Shown here piece after piece: positions 16,793 through 24,763 of a DNA stretch of 32,250 nt (position 1 is the first letter of the stretch; each line of letters starts with the position of its first letter). Position numbers and translations under genes: made by a program. The DNA comes from Nitrosotalea sp. (GTDB lineage: Archaea > Thermoproteota > Nitrososphaeria > Nitrososphaerales > Nitrosopumilaceae), in the NCBI GenBank assembly GCA_023251295.1, contig JAHEYZ010000008.1, positions 1 to 32,250 of the forward strand, given 5' to 3'. The notes below the pieces were generated by a model. The model was not told the DNA's origin and ran no database searches. It saw only the letters and a list, made by a program, of their open reading frames with translations.

Positions 16793-17800
16793 GTGAAAAT
16801 AGCAATTGTGGGCGTGGGTGTCGCTGGCGGATATCTTCTTTCTAGATTAAAAAATGAACATGAGGTGATAGGATTTGAGAGATCTACGCAAGATGCTCAT
16901 GATTCAATTTGCGCATGGGGTACAACAAAAGGTCCAATGCAAGATTTTGCAAAAAAATGCGGACTTGATTTTAATGATTACGTAATACACGATGGTAAAA
17001 ACATGTATGTTGATATGAATTCTGAAAAATTCAGTATAAAACTAAGTGGTTTATGCACATATGATAAAATTGGCTTGATAAAAGATATGTCAAGTGGATG
17101 TAAGATTAATTACAACACAACCCCAAAGTTGGAAGATTTGGAATCAGAATTTGACCTTATAGTTGACGCAACTGGTTTTTACAGGACATATCTTCCAAAA
17201 CCTGCTAGAGATTTTTACTTACCAACATATCAATACAAAGTAGAATATGAGGAACAGGTACCTTTTGATGATTTTTATCTAAAGCCATTCTCTTCTATCA
17301 CTGGATATTTTTGGTATTTTCCCTTAGGAAAAAAACTTGCTCACATAGGTGCGGGTGATAAAAACAGAAAACATGTGGAAGAAACTGATGCATTTTTAAA
17401 AAAATACGGAGGCAGGATAATCAAAACTGTTGGAAGACCAATACGCCTTGCAACTCCAGACATGTGTGAACCTTTCTATCATAATAAAGTGGTCGGAGTA
17501 GGCGAATCAATTGGTACTGTTTATCCTCTTTTAGGAGAAGGAATTATTCCAAGTATGATTTGTGCAGACATATTTATAGAAAATCTTCATGATAAAGAGA
17601 TGTACAGAAAACAAATTCTTGAAAAATTTTCAATATATTCAAAAGTACTAACATTTGTTAGAAACAAAATGGACTCCAAATTTGGAATGATGAGACACTT
17701 TGCTGATCTCATAACAATTTATAGATACATGAAAAAGAATGAAAAAAGATTTGGTATGGAAATTCGTATTGGTGATATGATGAAAGTTGCCAAGGCCTAA
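16793..17800 (+). CDS. FAD-dependent oxidoreductase of the geranylgeranyl reductase type
   Basis: This 335-residue flavoprotein starts at GTG 16793 with KIAIVGVGVAGGYLLSRL, a Rossmann FAD-binding motif (Gly7, Gly9, Gly12) followed by the ribose-binding acidic residue in VIGFERS. Mid-protein FDLIVDATGFYRTYLPKPAR is the second dinucleotide-contact motif, and VGVGESIGTVYPLLGEGIIP resembles the GD-x-P-x-GEGI segment of geranylgeranyl reductases and related flavin monooxygenases. In archaea such enzymes saturate the isoprenoid chains of membrane lipids. It is shorter than the usual 390-450 residues, so its substrate may differ (menaquinone or carotenoid side chains are alternatives). The stop overlaps the convergent YkgJ-type gene by 4 bases. 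I am confident of the fold, less of the substrate. Confidence 0.8.
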   Translation: MKIAIVGVGVAGGYLLSRLKNEHEVIGFERSTQDAHDSICAWGTTKGPMQDFAKKCGLDFNDYVIHDGKNMYVDMNSEKFSIKLSGLCTYDKIGLIKDMSSGCKINYNTTPKLEDLESEFDLIVDATGFYRTYLPKPARDFYLPTYQYKVEYEEQVPFDDFYLKPFSSITGYFWYFPLGKKLAHIGAGDKNRKHVEETDAFLKKYGGRIIKTVGRPIRLATPDMCEPFYHNKVVGVGESIGTVYPLLGEGIIPSMICADIFIENLHDKEMYRKQILEKFSIYSKVLTFVRNKMDSKFGMMRHFADLITIYRYMKKNEKRFGMEIRIGDMMKVAKA

Positions 17801-18504
17801 GAGCCAATAGTAACAGAGCCAAAATTTTCTCGTATTGTCCTATTCGAGCTCATGTTGTAATCATAAATGATCTTTGAGTATTCTAAAAGAATATCTTTCA
17901 TTGGATCTAGTGATTCTGAAAGATAAAAACCTGGACAGTCTCCAGTAAATTGAAAAGTAGCGTGTACTCGTGCACTACCTTTTTCATTTTCAAGCCAAGA
18001 TGAAAAAGGATACAAATAACACACACCAGGTCGACCAGGATGTAAACCACAGTAACCTTTGTCATCTAGAAATCTACATGGAATGTGTGTTCCATCTTCA
18101 TTGATAGTTTCATCCTCTTTTCGTTTTAGATTGATCATAGTCATAATTGTATTTACATTACCTGAAGGACCTTTTTCTTGCCAAGTGACTACATTGGTCT
18201 CGTTTTTTATAAAATCAGAAGGTTTTTGATATTTCAAACTTTTACTAATTGTAATAAGATCATCTGATGTAAGTGGTAATCTTCCTTGTCGATTACAACA
18301 ATTATGACAATCAGGCCAATAACATTTCCATATAATATAGCTGTGTTCTTTAGTCAAATACGGAATATGAAAAACAACATTTTTTACTTTTATTGCAAAT
18401 TCTGAAATATCGTCACGATTACCTAAAATGAAATTTTTTATAATTGGATCAATATCCCAGTCCTTTGATAAGAGTTCAAGGGATTCCTCGAGTTCTTTAT
18501 GCAT
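17797..18504 (-). CDS. YkgJ-family cysteine-cluster protein (putative metal/Fe-S binding)
   Basis: This 235-residue protein carries the cysteine pattern of the YkgJ/UPF0153 family, thought to bind zinc or an iron-sulfur cluster: CYWPDCHNCCNRQGRLPLTS near residues 60-80, then IPCRFLDDKGYCGLHPGRPG and VCYLYPF about 65-95 residues later. The order Cx5CxxCC...Cx7CxxHxxRPxxC is the family signature. The function of the family is not established. Near the C-terminus GDCPGF adds another cysteine. No membrane segment or signal peptide is visible. The start is ATG at 18504, and the gene converges on the flavoprotein gene with a 4-base stop overlap. The two may work together in a redox step, but there is no direct evidence. 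Confidence 0.87.
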   Translation of the reverse strand: MHKELEESLELLSKDWDIDPIIKNFILGNRDDISEFAIKVKNVVFHIPYLTKEHSYIIWKCYWPDCHNCCNRQGRLPLTSDDLITISKSLKYQKPSDFIKNETNVVTWQEKGPSGNVNTIMTMINLKRKEDETINEDGTHIPCRFLDDKGYCGLHPGRPGVCYLYPFSSWLENEKGSARVHATFQFTGDCPGFYLSESLDPMKDILLEYSKIIYDYNMSSNRTIRENFGSVTIGS

Positions 18505-18545
18505 TAATTAATAAATTACAACTCAACTTTTGAACGTTATCAATC

Positions 18546-18863
18546 TTGGAAGAAAAAGGCAAATATGCTTCTGCTACTCAGAACAGAAGACTAGTGTGGG
18601 AAAAAGTCATGTGGCCTCTAATTTTAGAGCTAAACAGTGTCGGCTTCACAATGGAACAATATAAGAAAAAAAGAAATGAAGTGTGTAAAGAATTGAACGT
18701 ATCACCGTCTACAATTGCAGGGGGTTTTGTCTCATTGTTGTTAAAAGGAATGCTATACAAGGAGAAGGATCTTTATTCAATTCATTATAGATTAATTCCA
18801 TATATGCGGCTTAGAGCAGATTGTGATTATGCAACAGCGATACGTGAAACTAGTGTTAAATAG
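18546..18863 (+). CDS. Small protein of unknown function, possibly winged-helix-like
   Basis: This 105-residue protein starts at TTG 18546; the frame has a stop 12 bases earlier and no other plausible start that keeps the N-terminal part. Its helical middle (EQYKKKRNEVCKELNVSPST, IAGGFVSLLLKGMLYKEKDL) has the length and pattern of a helix-turn-helix or winged-helix DNA-binding domain: a recognition-helix-like NVSPSTIAGGFVSLL followed by a two-strand wing-like LYKEKDLYSIHYRL. That is inference from pattern only. It is divergent from the YkgJ-type gene across a 41-base spacer and precedes the tRNA-Gln gene. No family is recognised. The basic composition and normal codon use favour a real gene. 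Confidence 0.6.
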   Translation: MEEKGKYASATQNRRLVWEKVMWPLILELNSVGFTMEQYKKKRNEVCKELNVSPSTIAGGFVSLLLKGMLYKEKDLYSIHYRLIPYMRLRADCDYATAIRETSVK

Positions 18864-18967
18864 GAGCACAAGATCTAAACAAAATTTCAATTTAGTAATT
18901 AAACTAGGAATAATTATATTCTGAGATAATTACACTCGTTTCGGTAGCCCGATAGTCTAGTGGCCAA

Positions 18968-18983
18968 ACAATTTTTGGGTTAT
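18968..18983 (+). other. tRNA-Gln intron 1, in the D-loop (16 bases)
   Basis: The segment fits a bulge-helix-bulge substrate well. Central helix GGCC (18962-18965) pairs with GGTT (18978-18981, two G-C and two G-U). The 5' bulge is AA/A (18966-18968), the 3' bulge is AT/G (18982-18984), and the inner helix CAA (18969-18971) pairs with TTG (18975-18977) around a TTT loop. Cutting between the second and third bulge bases on each side releases 18968-18983 and restores a normal D arm with loop AGTGGCCAA. Confidence 0.75.
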
Positions 18984-18999
18984 GGATTCCAGGCTCTGG

Positions 19000-19014
19000 A
19001 TCTTAGGAGAGGAT
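19000..19014 (+). other. tRNA-Gln intron 2, canonical position 37/38 (15 bases)
   Basis: Removal of 19000-19014 joins G37 (18999) to A38 (19015) and gives a seven-base anticodon loop. CTCT (18994-18997) pairs with AGAG (19008-19011) as a central helix; the 5' bulge is GG/A. The 3' side has four unpaired bases (GATA) instead of three, so the bulge-helix-bulge is of the relaxed kind. Confidence 0.7.
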
Positions 19015-19074
19015 ACCTGGGGACGGCAGTTCGAATCTGCCTCGGGCTACTCTTGTCTAATTATAATTTAACTT

Positions 19075-19674
19075 CTATCTGGAAGCCATAGCTATTCTTT
19101 CTAGTTCATTCTTTTTCTTGACAGAAGGCGCATTCATATCATTTGTTGAAGCTAATATTAGATGTTCAGCAAGATTTTCCTCTATTGCCTTTGGATTTGA
19201 AAATGACGCATCACGTACGCCTTCTGCTATGAATCGTAGTGCAAGATCAACTCTTCGTAATGGTGCTACATCCACTGAAACATGATAAACTGTACCACCA
19301 TAAACTATTCTTGTAGTATCTTCATTTGGTGCAGAGAATTCAATAGCACGTACTAATACTTCGATTGGATTCTTCCCAGTCTTCAGGTTTATGATTTCAA
19401 AAGCCGCTTTTACTGTATTAATTGAACGTGTTTTCTTTCCACCCATTCTACCAGTATTTTTTGCGTATTTTTTTCCAAAATGCAAGAGTTTGTTTGCAAG
19501 TCTTTCTACTATGTTAACATCAGCTTTGTTGAATCGTTTTAGAGCAGATCGACCAAAAGTCAATGGTATTATGGTCTTTTTTACCGAGATAGCATTTTTC
19601 AGTCCTGGATCTTTGATTTCAATATTTGAAAGATCCCATTTCCTAAAAAGTAAGAGATTAGCTGACTCTGCCAT
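19075..19674 (-). CDS. rps7: Ribosomal protein uS7
   Basis: This 199-residue protein matches archaeal uS7, which organises the 3' major domain of 16S rRNA (the head of the small subunit) and lines the E site. Recognisable segments are IIPLTFGRSALKRFNKADVN and IVERLANKLLHFGKKYAKNT, the conserved GKNPIEVLVRAIEFSAPNED, and VSVDVAPLRRVDLALRFIAE, followed by GVRDASFSNPKAIEENLAEH. The last residues ELERIAMASR form the usual tail. It is the last gene of the operon rpoH-rpoB-rpoA-rpl30e-nusA-rps12-rps7, starting 3 bases after the S12 stop. In many archaea EF1A and S10 follow; here the tRNA-Gln gene on the other strand follows instead. Confidence 0.96.
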   Translation of the reverse strand: MAESANLLLFRKWDLSNIEIKDPGLKNAISVKKTIIPLTFGRSALKRFNKADVNIVERLANKLLHFGKKYAKNTGRMGGKKTRSINTVKAAFEIINLKTGKNPIEVLVRAIEFSAPNEDTTRIVYGGTVYHVSVDVAPLRRVDLALRFIAEGVRDASFSNPKAIEENLAEHLILASTNDMNAPSVKKKNELERIAMASR

Positions 19675-19676
19675 TT

Positions 19677-20114
19677 CTATCTCCTAGGTTTTTCTTTCTT
19701 TCCATATACAAGTTCTTTTAGTGAAGTACCGTTTACTTTGAAGACTTTCCATCTTACACCAGGAATATCTCCCATGGCTCCACCCATAGTTGCACCCATT
19801 CCTTCTACATGTACTTCATCATGTTCATCAACGAAATTCATTGCACCATCTCTTGGTAAAAAGGCAGTGACAGTTTTTCCGTTTTTTATGAGTTGAACAC
19901 GAACACATTTTCTTACTGCAGAGTTTGGTTGTTTTGCTTCAATACCTACTTTTTCTAAAACAATTCCTCTTGCTTGTGGAGCACCTCCTAATGGATCGGC
20001 TTTTTTATTAAGACCTAGGTTTCTTCTTTTGTAAGTTCCTATAGACCATCGTTGTTTCTTTCTTTTATCTTTTAGAACTCTTCCTGAAAATAAGCCAAGT
20101 GGTGATTTTGCCAT
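19677..20114 (-). CDS. rps12: Ribosomal protein uS12
   Basis: This is archaeal uS12, 145 residues from ATG 20114, a decoding-centre protein of the small subunit. Signatures are [40 protein letters not shown], and [20 protein letters not shown], the loop that contacts the codon-anticodon helix. [20 protein letters not shown] and the C-terminal [19 protein letters not shown] complete the match. A GTG at 20123 overlaps the NusA stop and would add three residues (VIE), but MAKSPLGLF is the normal N-terminus. The gene follows nusA and precedes rps7 with 2 bases between, so the three are tightly co-transcribed. Confidence 0.96.
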   Translation of the reverse strand: MAKSPLGLFSGRVLKDKRKKQRWSIGTYKRRNLGLNKKADPLGGAPQARGIVLEKVGIEAKQPNSAVRKCVRVQLIKNGKTVTAFLPRDGAMNFVDEHDEVHVEGMGATMGGAMGDIPGVRWKVFKVNGTSLKELVYGKKEKPRR

Positions 20115-20119
20115 TTCTA

Positions 20120-20578
20120 TCACTCCATTATTTTTTCTGGGCTTTGTATCAGAACGCTTGAAATTTGGAAATATCGTTTTGCTAGAAGACGCGCTTTTTC
20201 AGCATTACGACCTTCTCGTCCTACAACTATGCCTTTCTTTTTTGGATCCACTAGTACTATTGCTTGCATAGAACCATCTAATCTTTTGTTTATTTTAACT
20301 TCAGAAATTAGTTTGGGGTTTAATGTATTTTTGAGAAATTCGATTGGGTCTTCAGCATATTCTACTAGCTCTACATTTCTTTTCACTACATTTTGTAAGT
20401 TTCTAATAGTTGTTCCACCTTTACCAATGGCAAGACCCATTTTACCTTGATTAACAACAAAGATCACTCTATCAAGTTTTTCATCTTCTATACAATCTCT
20501 TGCAGTTGCACCAGTCACATTTTGAAATAATGACATTAATTTTATTTGATCTGTCGTAAGTTTGATGGTTTCTGTCAT
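20120..20578 (-). CDS. nusA: Archaeal NusA-like KH-domain protein
   Basis: This 152-residue protein has two KH RNA-binding domains and lacks the N-terminal polymerase-binding and S1 domains of bacterial NusA, as is usual in archaea. The first KH contains [20 protein letters not shown] followed by [20 protein letters not shown]; the second has [20 protein letters not shown] and [17 protein letters not shown]. The GxxG loops GKGG and GREG are intact. It probably binds nascent RNA during elongation or termination, but its precise role in archaea is not settled. It lies between rpl30e and rps12 in the RNA polymerase operon. The 77-base gap upstream, larger than the other gaps in the operon, has AT-rich boxes that could be an internal promoter. 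Confidence 0.94.
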   Translation of the reverse strand: MTETIKLTTDQIKLMSLFQNVTGATARDCIEDEKLDRVIFVVNQGKMGLAIGKGGTTIRNLQNVVKRNVELVEYAEDPIEFLKNTLNPKLISEVKINKRLDGSMQAIVLVDPKKKGIVVGREGRNAEKARLLAKRYFQISSVLIQSPEKIME

Positions 20579-20655
20579 GTCTGCGTCTATTTTAAAGTCG
20601 ATGCCTTGTGTGGCTCATTTAAAGCTTGATAACTAAATGTTAAAAAATAAGACAT

Positions 20656-20940
20656 TTATTCTCGAGTCTCCTGTTCCGCTTCCTTTAAAATTGATTTGAG
20701 ATTAGTGTCACTCAAAGTTTTTAATGAAAGGGCGGAGATTCTAAATTGTGCACCGCAAAGTCTTCCAAGTGCTACAGATGAACCCTTGAAATCTATAGTT
20801 GACACTTTGGAATTTTTAGCATTCTCATGTATTTTTTGAGACATATTTTTTGGAATAGATTCAGACAGAATTACAAGTTTTGAATTTTTTATTGAGGTTA
20901 CTACTTGTTTTGTACCAAAAGAACATTTGTTATCTTCCAT
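20656..20940 (-). CDS. rpl30e: Ribosomal protein eL30 (L30e)
   Basis: This 94-residue protein belongs to the L7Ae/L30e/S12e fold and matches archaeal eL30: FGTKQVVTSIKNSKLVILSE, with IPKNMSQKIHENAKNSKVST after it, then VALGRLCGAQFRISALSL. It binds kink-turn RNA in the large subunit. Other L7Ae-family members share the fold, but the position directly after rpoA is where archaea encode L30e. The ATG is at 20940, 28 bases after the RpoA stop. The protein has a slightly acidic C-terminal helix (LKSILKEAEQETRE). It has no bacterial counterpart. Confidence 0.92.
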   Translation of the reverse strand: MEDNKCSFGTKQVVTSIKNSKLVILSESIPKNMSQKIHENAKNSKVSTIDFKGSSVALGRLCGAQFRISALSLKTLSDTNLKSILKEAEQETRE

Positions 20941-20968
20941 TGCATCTTTGATTACTTTTTCTAAAAGT

Positions 20969-23900
20969 TTACTCGTTTTTTATCACCTTCATGTAAAGAT
21001 CTACTGTACCTGTTCCCACTGGAATATTTGCACCTACTATAACATTTTCCGTTACCCCTTTGAGTTGTTCAACCTCACCAGCAAGAGCTGCTTCTGCAAT
21101 TGTAGGAACAGTGATTTCAAATGCAGCTCTTGCAAGTACACTAGTTTTCGTACCTGCAATTCCATGTCTGCCAATTTGTTGCATGTATCCTCTAGAACAC
21201 ATCAAATCTGCTACAAGCATGATGTATCGAATATCTACTTCTAAACCTTGATCTTCAAGTGTCGTACTAAGTTCATTTATTAACGCATTACGTGCAGCTT
21301 CGATACCCAAAGTATTTGCAATCTCAAAGACATTGTTTGTACGAATATCTTTTTTATCAATTCCTTCAACTTCGAACACTTTAGCAATGTTAGAACCAGA
21401 TGTTTGTATAACCCATTCATCATCCTGTTGTACAATTGTAACTCTTTCCACATCAGCTACACCCTTTACTTTTGTTCCAAGAATTTTGTTTCTAAGAGCA
21501 AGTATTGTTTGTGCGTCAGACTCCTCAGTAAGAGTAAGTGTGATGGAATTACCATTTGTTTCAATCTCAAATTTCTTTTTTGATGACTGTAGTGCCTCTT
21601 CAACATCACCAACTGTGCATGCTCTCTCTTTCAGTTTATCAGAATTGAGGTTTAGTTTTATTTTTGTTGAATAATCAGTCTCTGTGCTTGATATCAATGC
21701 CAAAATTTTCGTATGTAAAATCTCACGAGCTACTTGTATGGCTTTTTCCTTTGACTTTTTAAATTTTGGTTCCAAGTAGATATCCATTGTTGGGGTTAAC
21801 GGTTTTTTACGTGCATCAACAAGCTCAATTAGTCTTGGAAGACCCAAAGTTACGTTTCTTTCTCTAATTCCTGCAAAATGGAATGTCCTAAGTGTCATTT
21901 GTGTACCAGGTTCACCAATTGATTGTGCTGTAACTATTCCTACTGCTTGACCAGGTTCTACCTTTGCATTTTCATACAATTCAAGTGCTTTCTTACACAC
22001 TTTTTCTATCCCTTCTTTACTTAATTTTGCTTCAAGTAATGCGTCTTGAACCATTTTTGTAAGTCTTGGATTGAACGTCTTTGTGTATTTTTTAGCAAAC
22101 TCTGCAATATCTTCTTTTGTTGTTTTTTTACCAGAATCAACTATAGTTTCAGATTCTATCAATCTTTCGATTCTAAATGCTTCGCCATGATCACTTTTTG
22201 CAACGTCAATTCCATCTTCTCCATACAAAAATTGTATTATATGGCCATGCGGATCTCTTACTGTTCCATCATATTCGAGCTTAAGATGTTCAAGTGCATT
22301 AATCAACCTCCTTTGCATGTAGCCACTTTGTTGTGTTCTTACTGCCGTATCAACAAGCCCTTCACGACCTCCCATTGCATGGAAGAAAAATTCTAAAGTA
22401 GAAAGACCTTCTCGGTAGTTTGATTTTACAAATCCTCTTGCGTCAGGGTTTGTATCATTTTCTTTGTAGTGTGGCAGAGCTCTGTTATTATACCCTTTGT
22501 GAATCCTTTTTCCACGGATTGATTGTTGACCTAATGCTCCGGCCATCTGCCCTATATTTAATGATGAACCTCTAGCACCGGTAGTTGCCATTATTCTGCC
22601 TGAATTTGTTTCATCAAATGATTTATCAGCTGTACCCCCTGCCTTGTCTCTTGCTTTTGAGAGCTCATTTACAATATATGCTTCTAATGCCTCCTCTGCA
22701 GAGAGTCCTCTGCTAAGCTGTAAGGTTCCTTTTTTTGCTTGAGATATTAGATCGTAAACCTTGTCATATGTTTCATGTATTCCTCCAACAATGTTTTCTT
22801 TTGTTTTTTGTGAAAGTTCTAGGTCAGAATATCCGTAGCTGAATCCATAATGAGTAATAAACTGTTTTAACATCACAAGTATAGAATTTAAGAATTTCTT
22901 TGCTTCATCATTGCCATAATCCTTTGTTATTCTGTGTAATACACTATCTGGTTCTTCGGCACCAATTGCTGCTTTGTCAATTACACCACTGAGTAACTGA
23001 CCATTTTTAATAACGACATCTTTTGAGGGACCTTTTGTACCTTTAGACCATTTTGATGTAATAACATAATTGAAATCTTTTGGCATGAAAAGTGAAAATA
23101 GTTGTTTTCCTGTGTATAGTCCACCGCTTTTATTTTTGATTGCAGGTTCTGGGAATGTTCCTTTATAGTTAGCAATCATTGCAAGATTTGCAAACTCTTG
23201 AGGTGTAAGCGTTGTCCCGTCTTTTGTTAACAAGTAAGCTCCAGTAATAAAGTCACGTAGAGCTCCAATTATAGGACCACCGTATCGTGGCGAGATTAAT
23301 TGATCTTGAACTCGCATCAATAGAATTGCTTCTGCTCGAGCTTCCTCGCTTTGTGGTACATGTAAATTCATTTCATCACCATCAAAGTCAGCGTTGTATG
23401 GTGGACATACAGATGGATGTAATCTGAAGGTTTTTCCTGGTAAAACTTTCACATAGTGAGCCATAATTGACATTTGATGCAGAGATGGTTGTCTGTTAAA
23501 CATTACAATGTCACCATCTGAAAGATGTCGTTCTATCAGGTAGCCAATCTCGATGTTGTTGGCAATGGCTTCTCTGTCTTCTACAAAGTCAAGTCTGATT
23601 TTAACTCCGTCAGGTCTTACAATATAATTAGCACCTGGAAATTTAATCGGTCCGTTAATGACAAGTTTCTTTAGTCTTTCAACATTCCATTCTGTCACTA
23701 TCTCAGGTATAGTAAGCTTAGTTGCTACAGATTCTGGGACACCTACTTCGGAGAGATCAAGATTAGGATCTGGAGAGATGACAGTTCTGCTGGAAAAGTC
23801 AACTCTTTTCCCTGAAAGCGAACCTCGGAACCTTCCTTCTTTTCCTTTTAATCTTTGTGTAAGAGTTTTCAGCGGTCTGCCTGATCTATGGTGAGCTTGT

Positions 23901-24763
23901 GGAATACCAGAAACCTCGTTATCAAAATAGGTGGTTGTGTGATATTGTAACAAATCAACGAGATCCTGTACAATAAGAGGTGGAGTTCCTGCATCTTTGC
24001 TTTCTTTTAGCCTCTGATTTACTCTGATAATGTCTACAAGTTTGTGTGTTAGATCATCTTCAGATCGGATTCCGGTTTCCAGTATAATGGATGGCCTTAC
24101 AGTGACAGGTGGAACAGGTAAGACTTGTAGTATAAACCATTCTGGTCGTGCAGTAGTAGGATCATATCCCAAAAGTTTCAAGTCATCATCAATCATATGT
24201 GAGAATCTTTCTCTTATTGTAATTGGAAGTAATCTATTTTCTCCAAGTTCAGTCTTTTCAATAAAGATTGTCGGTTTCGTAAATATCATATCGTATTGAG
24301 ATTTACCACAATGTGGACAGGTCTTTTCTTTTTTTGCCTTTTCAATTATTTCATCAGGAATGTGTTTTATTGAAATTACGGTATACGCAGCTTCTTTGCT
24401 TTTTATTCTATGATATTCTTCAAGGTCTTCTTGTAAGATTTTAAGCCGGGCACATGATCTGCAAGTAGTTAAGAGGAGTTTGTAGATATTATCAATAAAT
24501 GCAATATGTAGAACAGGTTCAGCAAGTTCTATGTGACCAAAATGTCCGGGACATCTTGCTGCTGTGTTTCCACAAGTTACACATTTTTGTCCTGGTTCCA
24601 AAGTTCCAAGTCTTCCATCCATTAATCCTCCTTGTACTGCCATACCATCTTCATCATAGGTTTCTGGCGCCGTTATTTCAGCAACGGAATATTTCCTTAT
24701 TTCAGAGGGAGACCATACAGAGAATCTGATTCCATCTATTACTTTTATTGTTTCAAGTGCCAT
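20969..24763 (-). CDS. rpoA: DNA-directed RNA polymerase subunit A (undivided A' + A'')
   Basis: The largest RNA polymerase subunit is a single 1264-residue polypeptide here. The N-terminal zinc site is CVTCGNTAARCPGHFGH (Cys61, Cys64, Cys71, His74), with a second cysteine group at CRSC (101-104) and CPHCG (149-153). The catalytic NADFDGDEMN at 457-466 supplies the three Mg-binding aspartates. The part that is normally a separate A'' subunit begins about residue 880 and includes KVEPGQAVGIVTAQSIGEPG followed by TQMTLRTFHFAG near 935-960, then the jaw and clamp. Most archaea split this gene between A' and A''; the undivided form is known for Thaumarchaeota. The ATG overlaps the RpoB stop by one base (TAATG), with an AAGGAGAG ribosome-binding site just upstream. 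Confidence 0.97.
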   Translation of the reverse strand: MALETIKVIDGIRFSVWSPSEIRKYSVAEITAPETYDEDGMAVQGGLMDGRLGTLEPGQKCVTCGNTAARCPGHFGHIELAEPVLHIAFIDNIYKLLLTTCRSCARLKILQEDLEEYHRIKSKEAAYTVISIKHIPDEIIEKAKKEKTCPHCGKSQYDMIFTKPTIFIEKTELGENRLLPITIRERFSHMIDDDLKLLGYDPTTARPEWFILQVLPVPPVTVRPSIILETGIRSEDDLTHKLVDIIRVNQRLKESKDAGTPPLIVQDLVDLLQYHTTTYFDNEVSGIPQAHHRSGRPLKTLTQRLKGKEGRFRGSLSGKRVDFSSRTVISPDPNLDLSEVGVPESVATKLTIPEIVTEWNVERLKKLVINGPIKFPGANYIVRPDGVKIRLDFVEDREAIANNIEIGYLIERHLSDGDIVMFNRQPSLHQMSIMAHYVKVLPGKTFRLHPSVCPPYNADFDGDEMNLHVPQSEEARAEAILLMRVQDQLISPRYGGPIIGALRDFITGAYLLTKDGTTLTPQEFANLAMIANYKGTFPEPAIKNKSGGLYTGKQLFSLFMPKDFNYVITSKWSKGTKGPSKDVVIKNGQLLSGVIDKAAIGAEEPDSVLHRITKDYGNDEAKKFLNSILVMLKQFITHYGFSYGYSDLELSQKTKENIVGGIHETYDKVYDLISQAKKGTLQLSRGLSAEEALEAYIVNELSKARDKAGGTADKSFDETNSGRIMATTGARGSSLNIGQMAGALGQQSIRGKRIHKGYNNRALPHYKENDTNPDARGFVKSNYREGLSTLEFFFHAMGGREGLVDTAVRTQQSGYMQRRLINALEHLKLEYDGTVRDPHGHIIQFLYGEDGIDVAKSDHGEAFRIERLIESETIVDSGKKTTKEDIAEFAKKYTKTFNPRLTKMVQDALLEAKLSKEGIEKVCKKALELYENAKVEPGQAVGIVTAQSIGEPGTQMTLRTFHFAGIRERNVTLGLPRLIELVDARKKPLTPTMDIYLEPKFKKSKEKAIQVAREILHTKILALISSTETDYSTKIKLNLNSDKLKERACTVGDVEEALQSSKKKFEIETNGNSITLTLTEESDAQTILALRNKILGTKVKGVADVERVTIVQQDDEWVIQTSGSNIAKVFEVEGIDKKDIRTNNVFEIANTLGIEAARNALINELSTTLEDQGLEVDIRYIMLVADLMCSRGYMQQIGRHGIAGTKTSVLARAAFEITVPTIAEAALAGEVEQLKGVTENVIVGANIPVGTGTVDLYMKVIKNE

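Larger units (their letters stand above)
18946..19049 (+). tRNA. tRNA-Gln (anticodon CUG) with two introns
   Basis: The 104-base gene folds into a perfect tRNA only after two segments are removed. Acceptor AGCCCGA (18946-18952) pairs with TCGGGCT (19042-19048), discriminator A at 19049. The T arm is GGCAG-TTCGAAT-CTGCC (19025-19041). The anticodon stem is CCAGG (18989-18993) with CCTGG (19016-19020), the loop reading CTCTGG plus A, giving anticodon CTG at 18996-18998. The D stem is GTCT (18955-18958) with GGAT (18984-18987), two of its pairs being G-U. The spliced product is 73 bases. The first pair is A1-U72, which archaeal GatDE recognises on tRNA-Gln, supporting the identity. CCA is not encoded. 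It is a single gene in the gap between the small unknown protein and rps7. Confidence 0.88.

Noticed and set aside
18970-18981. Reading the tRNA as tRNA-Pro(GGG) from the TTGGGTT segment
   Set aside because: The flanking bases cannot form an anticodon stem, whereas CCAGG/CCTGG around CTG pair perfectly and the TTGGGTT bases are explained by the D-loop intron hairpin.
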